Shown in pieces: positions 1-11,900 of a stretch of 64,000 nucleotides of DNA. Every line of letters begins with the position of its first letter. Position 1 is the first letter of the stretch. The notes under the pieces are model-generated. The model was given only the letters and a program-made list of their open reading frames with translations, was not told the DNA's origin and searched no databases. A program made the translations under genes and the position numbers. This stretch comes from Bolinopsis microptera. Taxonomy: Eukaryota; Ctenophora; Tentaculata; Lobata; Bolinopsidae. The stretch covers positions 7,737,394 through 7,801,393 of the forward strand of contig NC_087084.1 of NCBI RefSeq assembly GCF_026151205.1, in the 5' to 3' direction.

Positions 1-2499
1 GTTGAATTCCAGAGGGGACAACAGTACTCGAGATGGCTTCTGACTAATGACTTGTAGAGGGTCAGCATAGTGATCTTGTTTCTCGATCTAAAAGCGCTCA
101 GAACCCAAGAGGCAACTTTACGGGCACGATCTGCTATCATAGTAACATGGGAGCTCCAAGACAAGTCCGCCGAGATCAAAACCCCCAGGTCTTTGACTGC
201 ATCCGTAGGGTACATTATGTTACCATGCGAAACTTGATAAGTTTGCGTCAGGATGGCAAACGGGAGGTCTTGCAAGCTGTTTCGGGGACAGTGTTTGTGC
301 ACGAGTATCTCAAATTTATCCTCATGCAATGACATGTTATTGCATCTTGCCCAGTCGATGACAGAGTTGAGATCATTTTGCAGTATACTTGCATCTTCAA
401 GTGTATAGATGTGCCTCAAAATCCGTGTATCGTCAGCAAAGAATCTAATGACACATCCTGTGATGCACAGCTTCATGTCATTAATGAACAAAATGAAAAG
501 CAGCGGGCCCAAAACTGTACCCTGTGGCACTCCGCTTATGATTTCTGCAGCAAGTGATGACATCCCGTCCAACACAACACACTGTGTGCGGTCACTTAAG
601 AAGGATTCGATCCACGACACCACCTTTTCGTGAATTCCCATTCTTCTAAGCTTCTTAATAAGCAGTCGGTGATCCACTTTATCAAATGCTTTCGCAAAGT
701 CAAGGTATATGGCGTCAGTATCAGCGTTTTTCACCAATCCTTGAACAATGTCATCAACGTGACTGAGCAGTTGGGTGAGACAGCTCCGCCCAGATCGAAA
801 TCCATGTTGATTATCACAGAGTAATCCGTTCTTCTCTATGAAGCTAACCATCTTGCCACGCAGTATGCGTTCGTACACTTTTATAACGTGAGATGTGAGC
901 GCCACCGGCCGGTAGTTGACAGCTTTCGCCCGATCACCCTTTTTGTATAGAGGAGTGATGTAGGTATCTTTGTAGAACTTAGGTACTTCACCACGCTCAA
1001 AGGATTCGCTCCAGATGAGCCGTATCGGCTCACACATCTCTTTTGCACAGCTCTTTAAGAGGATAGCAGGTATTCCATCAGGTCCGCTAGCAGAGTTAGG
1101 AGGAATATTCCCAATTGCAGATATGATATCGTCATCCATGATGCAAAAATCTTCAAGAGTTTGCGGATGTTCGATCATAGGTAACGGGAAATCTGGGTCC
1201 TTGATATCAGGAGAGCTTGGATCACTGAACACGAAGCTAAACTGCTCCTGAAGTAAGTCCGCCATCTGCTTTGTGTCAGTAGTGATCTCCTGGTTTGCAT
1301 CAAATAGCATGTTAATACTGGATTTGATAGTTGAGAGGGATCGGGCATAACTATAGAAGAACTTCGGATTACTTTTAATCTTCTCGATGGCTCTGTTCTC
1401 CTTCTCATCCAGTTTCTTGGTATGTGCAGTCATGATGTCGTACTGTAAGAGTGCAACTTTATTCCTGACTGCCTTGATCTGGTCTTCTGAAGCATTCTTG
1501 TCAATTAATGCTTGGAGTCGTGCTTTTTGCCGGTTGCATTTCCGTCTCAACGCGTTGCTGTGCTTAGGACGTCCAGAGGGCACCGATTTCTGAGGAACAC
1601 ACGGACAGCAAATCTGGAACAGGGTCTCCGTAAAAAGAGCAGGAAACTCCTCAAAGGAGCATGAGTCACGAAGCTGAGACCAGTTAACTTCCTGTAACTC
1701 CTCCTTTAGTGCATCAAAATCCGCCTTAAAAAAGTCAAGAGACCTGAAGCTACTTTCGTCAAACTTAGGGATGGTAGCCTCCTTTCGGGATAGCGGATTG
1801 GTAGCGAGCATAACATCCACCAGATGATGGTCAGACAGTGAGGACTGAGGTAGCTTGTGCCTGAACATTAGTAACAAGTCTGCTGTTATTCGTGATGAAC
1901 AAGTCTAGAACATTGTTACCCCTGGTTGGACAAAGGACGTATTGACTCAGCAGATGCTTGGCCATGAAGTTGAGAAGGGAGTGAGCTGATAGCTGAGTCT
2001 CACTGGAACCTCCTGACGACACGGATACAGTCTGCCAGTTTATTGAGGGTAAGTTGTAGTCACCTGTGAGCATAATATCGTAGCTTTCATCATTAACACG
2101 GTGAATACACGTGGAGATAAACTCCAAAAGTGAGTTGAAACTGCTGAGGGGGGCATTTGGGTGTCGATAAGCCACTACAACACATGTATTAATCGTGCTG
2201 AATCTGCAAAATAAACCCTCGCAGGTCCCATCATCAAACGTATCACACTCACTTACAGGTATGTTGATGTGGGAATAGAGCAAAACTCCGCCTCCGACCC
2301 GCCCACTTCGGTCACATCGGGAGACTGTATACCCTGGAACATGTAGTTGGGCATCAGCCATATAGGGTTTGAGCCAAGTCTCAGTGAGCGCTACAAAAGG
2401 TAAGGAATGATTTCTCGCTCGTTCATCGTTAATGTAAGCAGAAATATCGGGCACCTTCCAACGGCTTGCACTTGAAGCGCTCGGATTCATGGACTGCAC
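1..2499 (-). mobile_element. LINE ORF2, endonuclease plus reverse transcriptase (CR1/Jockey-like), 3' part outside window
   Basis: ORF2 of a non-LTR retrotransposon, read leftwards. The first part (2499 to about 1850) is an apurinic/apyrimidinic endonuclease domain, with ALTETWL, GGGVLLY and TGDYNLP motifs. From about 1850 down to base 1 the reverse transcriptase stays open: YLDFAKAFDKVDHRLL, SGVPQGTVLGPLLF and the catalytic FADDT box lie near 440-720, followed by a thumb region ending at the window edge. Between endonuclease and RT the reading frame shifts once near 1850-1875, so this copy is probably not autonomous. The conserved start of the endonuclease reads back through the ORF1 stop in another frame, so ORF1 and ORF2 overlap slightly. 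The 3' end of the element lies outside the window. Clade assignment to the Jockey/CR1 group is inference; the LINE identity is certain. Confidence 0.93.
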
Positions 2500-2501
2500 G
2501 T

Positions 2502-3023
2502 TTAAGACAAGACATGAGGAATAGTGGGCACGTTCTGCATCATCTGGGCATGGGTAGGGAGCAGAGGTGTCGGGTAGGGGTTCTGGCGCTGTGGGTACGC
2601 CAATCCTGACTGAAGGTGTGGTGGGGGAAACTGGTATTGAGAGTTGGGGCGGAGACTGGCACGGATTTCCCGAGTGAAGCAGGTTTGCATCCTGTCCATC
2701 AGTCTCGCTAACTCTAAAAAAGAAGCCCCATAATCAGCAACTGAGGTAGAATCCTGGGTAGCTGTAGGGGCGGGGGCAGCTTTATCACCTTTCTTGGGCC
2801 GAGGAGCATCACCATTCTCCTTTCTCCGGGTCCCTTTCAGGTGGATAAATGTGCACTCTGTGTTAGTGCACAGCTTGTTCTTGACAGAGAACTTACAGAG
2901 CACGGGGTGAAAGAACTTGCAGCTGGAACCCTTATTGCACCCGAAGTTACGCTGAGTACCTACCAAAGCGGCAGTACTTATCACAGTATCTAGGGTGTTC
3001 GAACTCACAGACACGTCCTTCAT
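2502..3023 (-). mobile_element. LINE ORF1 with CCCH zinc fingers
   Basis: ORF of 173 residues directly upstream of ORF2 on the same strand, so it is the first ORF of the same LINE. It holds Cys/His clusters of CCCH type around residues 28-65 (FGCNKGSSCKFFH, then a second cluster with CTNTECTFIH), followed by a basic stretch and a proline-rich tail. CCCH fingers are known in ORF1 proteins of some invertebrate LINEs, where they are thought to bind RNA. The frame is intact from ATG to stop. The true 5' end of the element is not defined; coding similarity stops near 3023. Confidence 0.75.
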
Positions 3024-6000
3024 GTTCTTTCTTCCCCCTTAAACCATGCGGACATTTTCCTCGCTTATACTTCTCACACACCCGTTCTCTGACAACTTTA
3101 TCCAGTTTTGAGTTGAGATCATTAAGATTTAACTTCTCCTGGTTCTGCTTGAAAGATTCCGATGTTTCGTTGTGTGTTATACCTTATCATATGTTATTTT
3201 ACCGGACATTGCGTGATCAGCGGACATAATTTTGAACGGTGTGAATTTGTCTTGTTACATAATATATAGTAACATAGATACAAATTCACTGGACCTGTTT
3301 CATCACTCAAAGTAAAATGATGTTATTGACATTGTGATGTTTAAAACAACAGCTTTTATTAAACTTGTTCATTCCTCGCAAAAATAGCTCTCATAGGGAA
3401 GTGACAACACGTGAACTTGTTTTCTTGTATAATTATAAGCTTTACATGGAATTATGGGGCCATAAAAAGATTATCCGGCTCCAAGCGCAGTCATTAACGA
3501 ATTATAGCGGAGAGCACTTTCTGCTCTCTAGGCAGGAAAAGCTGCACTGGAAATATCATTTATTACAAAAGCTGCAGCTATTTGATAATGGAGAATTAAT
3601 TGTACTCATGCACTGTTCGGCGGACAGTGTCCGCGCGGTATCTACTAGATTATATTTATATATTATACATCTATATATATAATCTAGAAGATACTGCACG
3701 AACACTGTTTTATATATATTTCATGGTCTACTGAGCTACTGCCATGCACTGCTTTTGTTGGTACAGTTTATGTGAAATTAGCATTTGCACTGTATAAGTG
3801 TATAGTATTATAATTTATATATCTCTCAGTAGGATTAGTAATGTAATACCTAAAATTTACTTCATTACTTCATAAGAGACGGTATAGAAAATAAGGGGCG
3901 GCGTTATTTTAATCCTGTTTGTTTCCGCTTGATAAATGATCCATGCTCAATAATTCCTGCTCATTCACTTGACCCCGTTCGGTTTGTTGAGTGATTTTTC
4001 GTCTCTGACTCAGTCTAGTCTTAATTTTCCCACGATAAACTATCGGCCGGGCGCTGGTCTAATTATACTAATATGTTAAGTGTTCTGATGACGCGTTTCA
4101 CAGTATCATGTAATTTGACTCAGGAACTATAAATCTGCTTGGCACGTACCAGAGTTCCATTCGCTGGCAAAGTTCCAGCAAGCTTCTTATTATTGGCAAA
4201 GTTCCAGCAAGCTTCTTATTATTGAATCTCTCGGACCAGTTCCACACTGCAAAACTTGTTTTCACGGTTACACTTACCCGGTTAAAAAAAATTAATTAAT
4301 GATAATCCTAGCAGCATCCCACAAGATTTTATAAGTACACAAAACGCATCACGCTTAAACTTAAAGTTATATTCAAATAATAACCCCTGGTCGTGCCACG
4401 CACTCTGGATTGTAACGATCCCGCGCGCTGCGGGATAATTATTGAGTTATTGAAGTATAATCCCTGTACGTGTCGGCGTTATGTGTGTCATAACATGAAA
4501 ATTGTTTACAGGATATAGCTATTTCTAGATTCTCCCCAGAATTTTCTTAAAGTTGAAGCGATCGCAGCGGTACTGCCAGGTATTTCCCAATTATTTACCG
4601 TCGACGAAGGATCATGATAATTTTGTTTAGATATCTCTTCGAATTGAGCGGCTATGCCTATATTTCCAATTTCAATTCCACTTCATACTGCCCTGCCATT
4701 AGCATCCTTATCAACTGACTGAGTGACTGGTACTAAGACCGGTATAATTATACTTATAGTACACATAATGAAATACTATCTAATCACAGCTGCACTCGTA
4801 TATGATTTGTCTAAATTGTAAAACAGATTTGTTTACTCAGTAGTAAACATGAACTGCAATGTTTGTGGACTTGGAATGTCTCGTTGATTGTAGTTTATAT
4901 TATACGTCATACGACGTGTTCTATTAAACTGATAGTTGATACACCTTTGTAATCTATACTTGGTACTTGGTAGCTACGAGGAGTTGCTACAAAACTATCG
5001 AGAATTTATCTCGGAGCTAAAAAGGCTGACATCCCCCAGTTCTAAATATTGAGCCATTGAGATGCGAGTGCGGTGGTTGCGGATTAGTAACTAGCTGTTA
5101 AATCTTTACTAGCAAGTTTACACAAGTATTAAACAGAGGATTTGAAAAAACTGTTGATTAAAATCAGATCCACTTCGTAGCTGTACCTTTTGTGTTCTAA
5201 GCTGGTAAAGTCTTGTTATTCAATATTTCAGTATCTAATATTGAGGTATCAGTGCAATTGTGATCGTGGTTTAAGTACTTGCTGGTCTCGTTTATAGTGG
5301 GTCTGTTATATTCAGCTGGAATACATACTAATTAGTTAATTATGGAGATTTGAAAAAATATTCAAATCAGCCGAAATTGATGTCATACTCATGATATACC
5401 GCTCAATTGTGGAAGCTATCTTGTTACCATGGATGCTATTACGTTGCACAGACCACTGAAATTCGCCGTTAACTAAATAATAAATTACGTCGGCTGATTA
5501 CCAATTACAATTAGTATTACTAGTTACTGGTACTGGATTCTGTACTCCATTCTCGTAGAACTTGATTGCTATACGATAGTCTGATTTAGTCAATGGCGTA
5601 ACGTTGCCTGTTGCCTCAACGACGCCCATTTTACAAATAAGTTATTAAGATAACAGAGTGCTTGTCACTTGTTCCTTTTAATAGCCTAAATCCAAAAGTT
5701 TAACAATTATATCCCCTATATTTCTTTTTCATAAATTTCGAAAACTTAAAACTTATAGTGTCAGATATTGATTAATAATAATTGAACAAACTATTATGTT
5801 GTCGACCTTTCCTACCCTTAAACTCTCGGTTGAAATTGAACTCCAGTTGAAATTGTTGGAATCATGTTGGAATTGAAGCTGATGTATTTACTGTTCGGCA
5901 CACCCATCCCCCAGTATAACCTCAGTAGCAAAATATCATGCTCAAATTCGTTATAACGTTCCCGGTAGTAGCTAGGTATCAGCATTTACTCCTCCCAATT

Positions 6001-7924
6001 GTGAACTGTGACAACTGATTATTACTTACGTAGCAGTACCTAGCCTAGCCAGCCCGAGCATTTACCCAGCTTAAATTCCTAAACATTCTTTGTCGCCATT
6101 TGATTCAAGTTCCCCTGTCATATGTTGTATAATTCTGTATTATTTGGTGAACGTTTCAAATCAAATAAAGTACGAAGTAGTGTACGAGTAATAGTAGTAG
6201 TGTATCTCCTGGAAAGAAACTAGATAAATTCATATCTAATAACGTTTCCTTCCCCTCTACGTTTCCTTCCCCTCTACTACACTAACAGCTAAAATTGTCG
6301 AAATTATCGAAATTGTTGAAATTGTTGAATTTGTTGAAATTGTTGAAAGAGCCCATGTCAACGTTCTACAATGTAGAAAGCGGGCTTGTCATTAAGGCAA
6401 AGTAGGATATGCGTGGCATACCTTTCAAGTGGTAATTATTCGTATTTCTTTCCCTTCCACAGCTATAAGTATAATATTATTATAAAGACTGTAACTTCAC
6501 TATTTATCTCCTTAACTCTATTAATCCCCTAGCTATAATCATTTATATTGCAGTTTATTTAAATAGGGAGAAATGCGCGACAGCGTATAACGTTTCCTTC
6601 ACCTAAACAGCTAAACTGAGCCTCAAATCTCACGTAATTACCCACCATATCAGCTCCATCCTCGACTTTAACTATTGCTCTAACACTAACCCAAACCCTA
6701 ACCGTTGCCAACGGTTTATCTTTGAATGGCAGAATGGCAGGGGTTGATCAACTGTCAAAGGGTGAAATATCTGGTAGATACGAATGTGATGTTAGTAAGG
6801 ATCTTTTACTTTCCTCCTTTTTGAGTTCTTGGTTTAATATTCTTAATATTTAAAAACAAATTATTTACTTGCTTGCTTGTTTTCCTGGATTTGTGCCAAT
6901 TGATACAACTACAAGAGTAAGGTTTAGATATATTCTCCGATTGACCCTAATATAAATAGACGCTATTAGAAGGCAAATAGATTCCTGGGATTCTTTATCT
7001 ACTCGTTCATATCAGTTATGTTTAAACTGTAATTCTTTCGAATGTCATAAAGCTCCCTATCGAATATCTCCAATAAAATCCTTGTCGACTTTTATACCGG
7101 AACAACGTTTTATTTAGATTTCCAAGTTCTCTACTTTGTGATTTAAATGTTTCAACCCATCCCAGAGGCCAGAGGGATACATTTTTAGATTTTGATTGCA
7201 AAATTGCAGATAAAAATGCAAAAAATATTGGGCAAATTGCGCGATTCCGGTTCTGTTAACTCATTTCGACTGATACCGTAGCAGCGTTGGTAGGTTCAAA
7301 ACTGCAACAGTCCTAGCATGTGATAAGGGTTATCCAATCAGCTTCCAGCATTGGCCAATACACGTCTCAAATATAATTTTCCATTTCTTTAGAATTGTAA
7401 TAATGCTCTTTTTATAGCCATACCAAACTTGTTCCGATCATCAGGGTTTTGCTTACCAAAAACGCAAATACCATAAATACTTCAATATCATGAAACACAT
7501 GGCAAGATACGTACTAAAAATAAACGAGGAATTTCCAGGAATCTTGCATCGTTTAAGTGGCTTATTCCAGTTAATATCAAGGAAATTGCAATTGTTCTTG
7601 TAAAGTTCATGATAAGAGCATTGAGCGATGAGCAATTATCTGATCCTATCCAAAATCTCCGATTACTGGTTGCAGACTCAGATCTAGTGCGTTACCGCAA
7701 GACTACTCTGAATACACAAGGAAAAGCCGCAGAATTGGTCTCTTAATGGTCTTGTCTTGTCTTTATATAAAATCATCCTCTTGGTTCTGTCGTGATCTAT
7801 TTCCTTCTATTTTAATTATTAGCGTTTTCTTTTGTTGTTTGGATAGTATCTTGTATAGTATTTATTGGTTTACTATTACAGAGGAAGAGAGGATATAGTT
7901 AACTGTCTGTTTGTGAATTTGCGG
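3024..7924. other. Non-coding stretch with short repeats
   Basis: No convincing exon on either strand. Small structures are present: an imperfect 30-bp inverted repeat at 3625-3654/3678-3707; a direct tandem duplication of about 29 bp at 4167-4224; a run of GTTGAAATT-type repeats near 6295-6350; and a piece near 3200-3240 that matches, in reverse, part of a dispersed repeat at 40100-40140. The rest is AT-rich sequence in which I see nothing specific. Confidence 0.6.
3625..3707. repeat. Imperfect hairpin (30-bp arms)
   Basis: The arm 3625-3654 (starting CAGTGTCCGC) pairs with 3678-3707 (ending CGAACACTG) with a few mismatches, around a 23-bp AT-only loop. It may be a degenerate MITE or foldback, but no target duplication is evident. 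Confidence 0.55.
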
Positions 7925-8792
7925 TCACCCCTCACCCCTCACCCCTCACCCCTCACCCCTCACCCCTCACCCCTCACCCCTCACCCCTCACCCCTCACCC
8001 CTCACCCCTCACCCCTCACCCCTCACCCCTCACCCCTCACCCCTCACCCCTCACCCCTCACCCCTCACCCCTCACCCCTCACCCCTCACCCCTCACCCCT
8101 CACCCCTCACCCCTCACCCCTCACCCCTCACCCCTCACCCCTCACCCCTCACCCCTCACCCCTCACCCCTCACCCCTCACCCCTCACCCCTCACCCCTCA
8201 CCCCTCACCCCTCACCCCTCACCCCTCACCCCTCACCCCTCACCCCTCACCCCTCACCCCTCACCCCTCACCCCTCACCCCTCACCCCTCACCCCTCACC
8301 CCTCACCCCTCACCCCTCACCCCTCACCCCTCACCCCTCACCCCTCACCCCTCACCCCTCACCCCTCACCCCTCACCCCTCACCCCTCACCCCTCACCCC
8401 TCACCCCTCACCCCTCACCCCTCACCCCTCACCCCTCACCCCTCACCCCTCACCCCTCACCCCTCACCCCTCACCCCTCACCCCTCACCCCTCACCCCTC
8501 ACCCCTCACCCCTCACCCCTCACCCCTCACCCCTCACCCCTCACCCCTCACCCCTCACCCCTCACCCCTCACCCCTCACCCCTCACCCCTCACCCCTCAC
8601 CCCTCACCCCTCACCCCTCACCCCTCACCCCTCACCCCTCACCCCTCGCCCCTCACCCCTCACCCCTCACCCCTCACCCCTCACCCCTCACCCCTCACCC
8701 CTCACCCCTCACCCCTCACCCCTCACCCCTCACCCCTCACCCCTCACCCCTCACCCATCACCCCTCGCCCCTCACCCCTCACCCTCGCCCCT
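7925..8792. repeat. (CCCCTCA)n heptamer array, about 124 copies
   Basis: Almost pure 7-bp tandem repeat, with rare variants (CCCCTCG near 8649 and 8767, an A substitution near 8757). Because 7 is not a multiple of 3, it reads as a PHPSPLT heptad in one frame, an accident of the repeat rather than a protein. The complementary strand is TGAGGGG repeated, with strong G-quadruplex potential. It ends only about 140 bp before the ATG of the EF-hand gene. Confidence 0.97.
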
Positions 8793-8934
8793 TTTAATAT
8801 GAAACTAACTAAAACTTCAATTTTGATCTGACACGTGTGTTCAATTGTAAAATATAAAGATCTTTCTAATTTCTAATTTCTATGAAACTAACAAAGTAAT
8901 AATGATACTTATAGCAGGAGTAGTGTAATGCAAT

Positions 8935-11900
8935 ATGGTAGATGATAATGAGCTAGAAGTTAGTCCGCTCACTGACGAGGAGGTTAGTTAATTAGTTAAT
9001 TAATTAATTATCTAGCAATTTGGTAAATTATTCTGTAGCTGGTCATAGACTAGAATCCCGACGGCATAACCATGTCATAACCATGTCATAACCATGTCAT
9101 AACCATGTCATAACCATGTCATAACCATGTCATAACCATGTCATAACCATGTCATAACCATGTCATAACCATGTCATAACCATGTCATAACCATGTCATA
9201 ACCATGTCATAACCATGTCATAACCATGTCATAACCATGTCATAACCATGTCATAACCATGTCATAACCATGTCATAACCATGTCATAACCATGTCATAA
9301 CCATGTCATAACCATAAAACTTTAGATTTGTTTTGAGAGGCGAATCATACACAGTTTAGGCTCTTGAAATCTTCGAAATAAAAATCATCTTTAGAGAACC
9401 TCCTGAATAAATAAGTTAGGCTCATATTTAGGTAAAAACAAAACAGTCTTAAAAACAAGAATCCCAAAAATTTCGTATGCATGAAAAAAATCTTTTATTG
9501 TCATAAAATTTAACGGGACACCGATCATTAATAAAAACATAAATACTGACAAGAATAACGGAAGACTAATAAATTACACAACACAAATAACTAAACTTAT
9601 CATCTTATAACTTTAATTCTATTAATCCCCCAAAATATTAGTTCTGAATATAGAAATTAATCGATGCTCTTCTCTATCAAGTTCTATTGCTGGACATTTC
9701 TTGACAAACGCAACTTTAAAATTCATAAAGTCATAAGACTCATGGATACTGGATTCCAGGTTTTCATTAAAACAATGCTGCGATAAAGCTGATTTAGTAT
9801 AAGACTTATCAGCATCAAATTTAAATTTGCTCCTGTGCCCATTAAAACGTTGTCTCACTTCAGTGGTTGTCTGACTAAAATATGTGCTCTCTCCTAAATT
9901 ACTTCCTGTACAAATACTACACTGGGCAACATATATTACATTTTTGTCTCTACAGCTCAACCTCATGTCCAGGATAATTTCTTTTCCATTGACCATTACC
10001 TACTTTCTTTCCACTCTCGAATAATAGGGGACAAGTTCCACATTTGTTACCACCACATGATTGAGAGGATGCTGCACGAAATTGGTGTTGGGCAAACCCT
10101 CGGCTAAGAGATCTATTCTTTATGACATAGTCATTAATTGCCTCATGTTTCTTCAGGGCAAAGATAATTCGAACATCACCTATCAATCTCTCTATATCCT
10201 CTTTCATGTCATGTACTAAGGATTTAAGACTTTTCACTTCTTTGAAGAACTTTGTCGTGAACACCAAGGAACTTGTACTCTTCTCCTTCTCAGGGGCTAT
10301 TCTGTGTGCTGCACTAGTAGCATTTCTCAAGGCTCTTTCTACTGCTAATGCAGCTCCAATTCGTCCAATTTGTCTGCGTTGTGCCCACATCTAGAAAGGT
10401 CGGTCTTCAGATCTTCCAAGTCTTTGAGGCTGGTGTCTTCCTGAGAGTTCCTTTTGATGACTCTAAGCATTTGGCTGAATGCAACCGAATCAAATACTTG
10501 GGGAGGGTGGAAGCTAGTAGTGTTCAAATACTGTCTAGCGTCAGTCTTCTTCCTATAGAGTGAGTACTGGATTTGGCCTTCTTCATCTAGGTACAGTTGG
10601 ACATCAAGATAGTTCACAGTTGTATCAATCTGAGCGTCAGCAAACTGTATTCCGAACGGTGCAGCTAGTCTGTTCAGCTCCTTGACGAAGTTGTTAAACT
10701 GCCGTTCTGTACCTCTCCATCTATCCAGGATACCATCAATAAACCGCTTCCATAATCTAACCAGACCCCATATACTCCATTCCCTTAACTTAAGCTTCTT
10801 GAACAATAACCAATGCATTGATATATCTGAAATCTGTCTCGATATACAGTTACCTGTTGGAATCCCTTGTTCACCATGTGGTACTGGTAGTGGTACTTGA
10901 CTCCTGGGCTATAAATAGCTCCCAGATTCTAGAAATGAGGCTGCACTTAAATTAGATGCTCGCAATGCTAGATCGAGTATATGCTGTATATATTTGAAAC
11001 TATATTATTTGAAGTTCTAACCAATTCAAATGGAAATGCCAGCCATGGTTGATTAAGTTTTTTAATGTTTGAAGTTAACCCCTAACCACTTAGAATGCGA
11101 CAACCCCGTTATAATAGCTATTCGGTAATTTCAAAATCTCTTGAACAACAAAATGGACTATTGTCGTAGCGTCCCCGCAAATGGCTTTAGAACAGTCATA
11201 CAGTTAGGGATTTACTTTGACTCCAATTAAGCAGGGAACAATTCGAGACGTTAATTATGTAATTATGTAAAGCATAAAGGCACCTGTATAAATGGTTATA
11301 ATTGCCCAAAAACTCTTTAAATGACAAAAATGTTTGATGGGAAATTCTTAAAAGCAATTTAGTAATTGAGAATAGTGATGTTCTGCAGGATCAAAGATCG
11401 ACCAGGTTTTTTAACTTATACCAGCTTTTAGTCAAAGCGTTGGGTATAAAAAAAACTTTGCACAGCTATACAGTAATTTGTTTTTCCAACAACTAGCTTT
11501 ACCTTGATTAATGATAATTTTGTCCCAAAAATATCAATTTACCTTAATTAATGATTTTCTGCAGAACGCTGCGAATCTACCGCTTGCTTGCAGCTTGTAG
11601 CTGAACTACCACTACCATATTATCATGAAGTACCAATAACCAGTTAAATTTGTCTGCATATTGTTGTAACCACGAATCCACGGGATTTCGCGTCCAGAGA
11701 GTATTATACAATCTTACTCATTACTCTTTAATCGTCGTTATATCATGATTCCATCCAGTAGTCTAGGATTCAAACAGAATTCTAAGCTATAGGAATCTAT
11801 GACTAGAGATACATAATCTCATTACCCCGATACCACATGATCAGAGATCAACCAGATCTCATAGTCACGTGGTATCACTTTCACTTCAAGTCTCTTTCAC

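Noticed and set aside
3365-3682. 105-codon plus-strand ORF
   Set aside because: No domain, no splice context, overlaps an AT-rich hairpin; chance ORF.
7865-8797. 310-residue PHPSPLT repeat protein
   Set aside because: Purely the translation of a 7-bp tandem repeat; no signal of coding outside the array.
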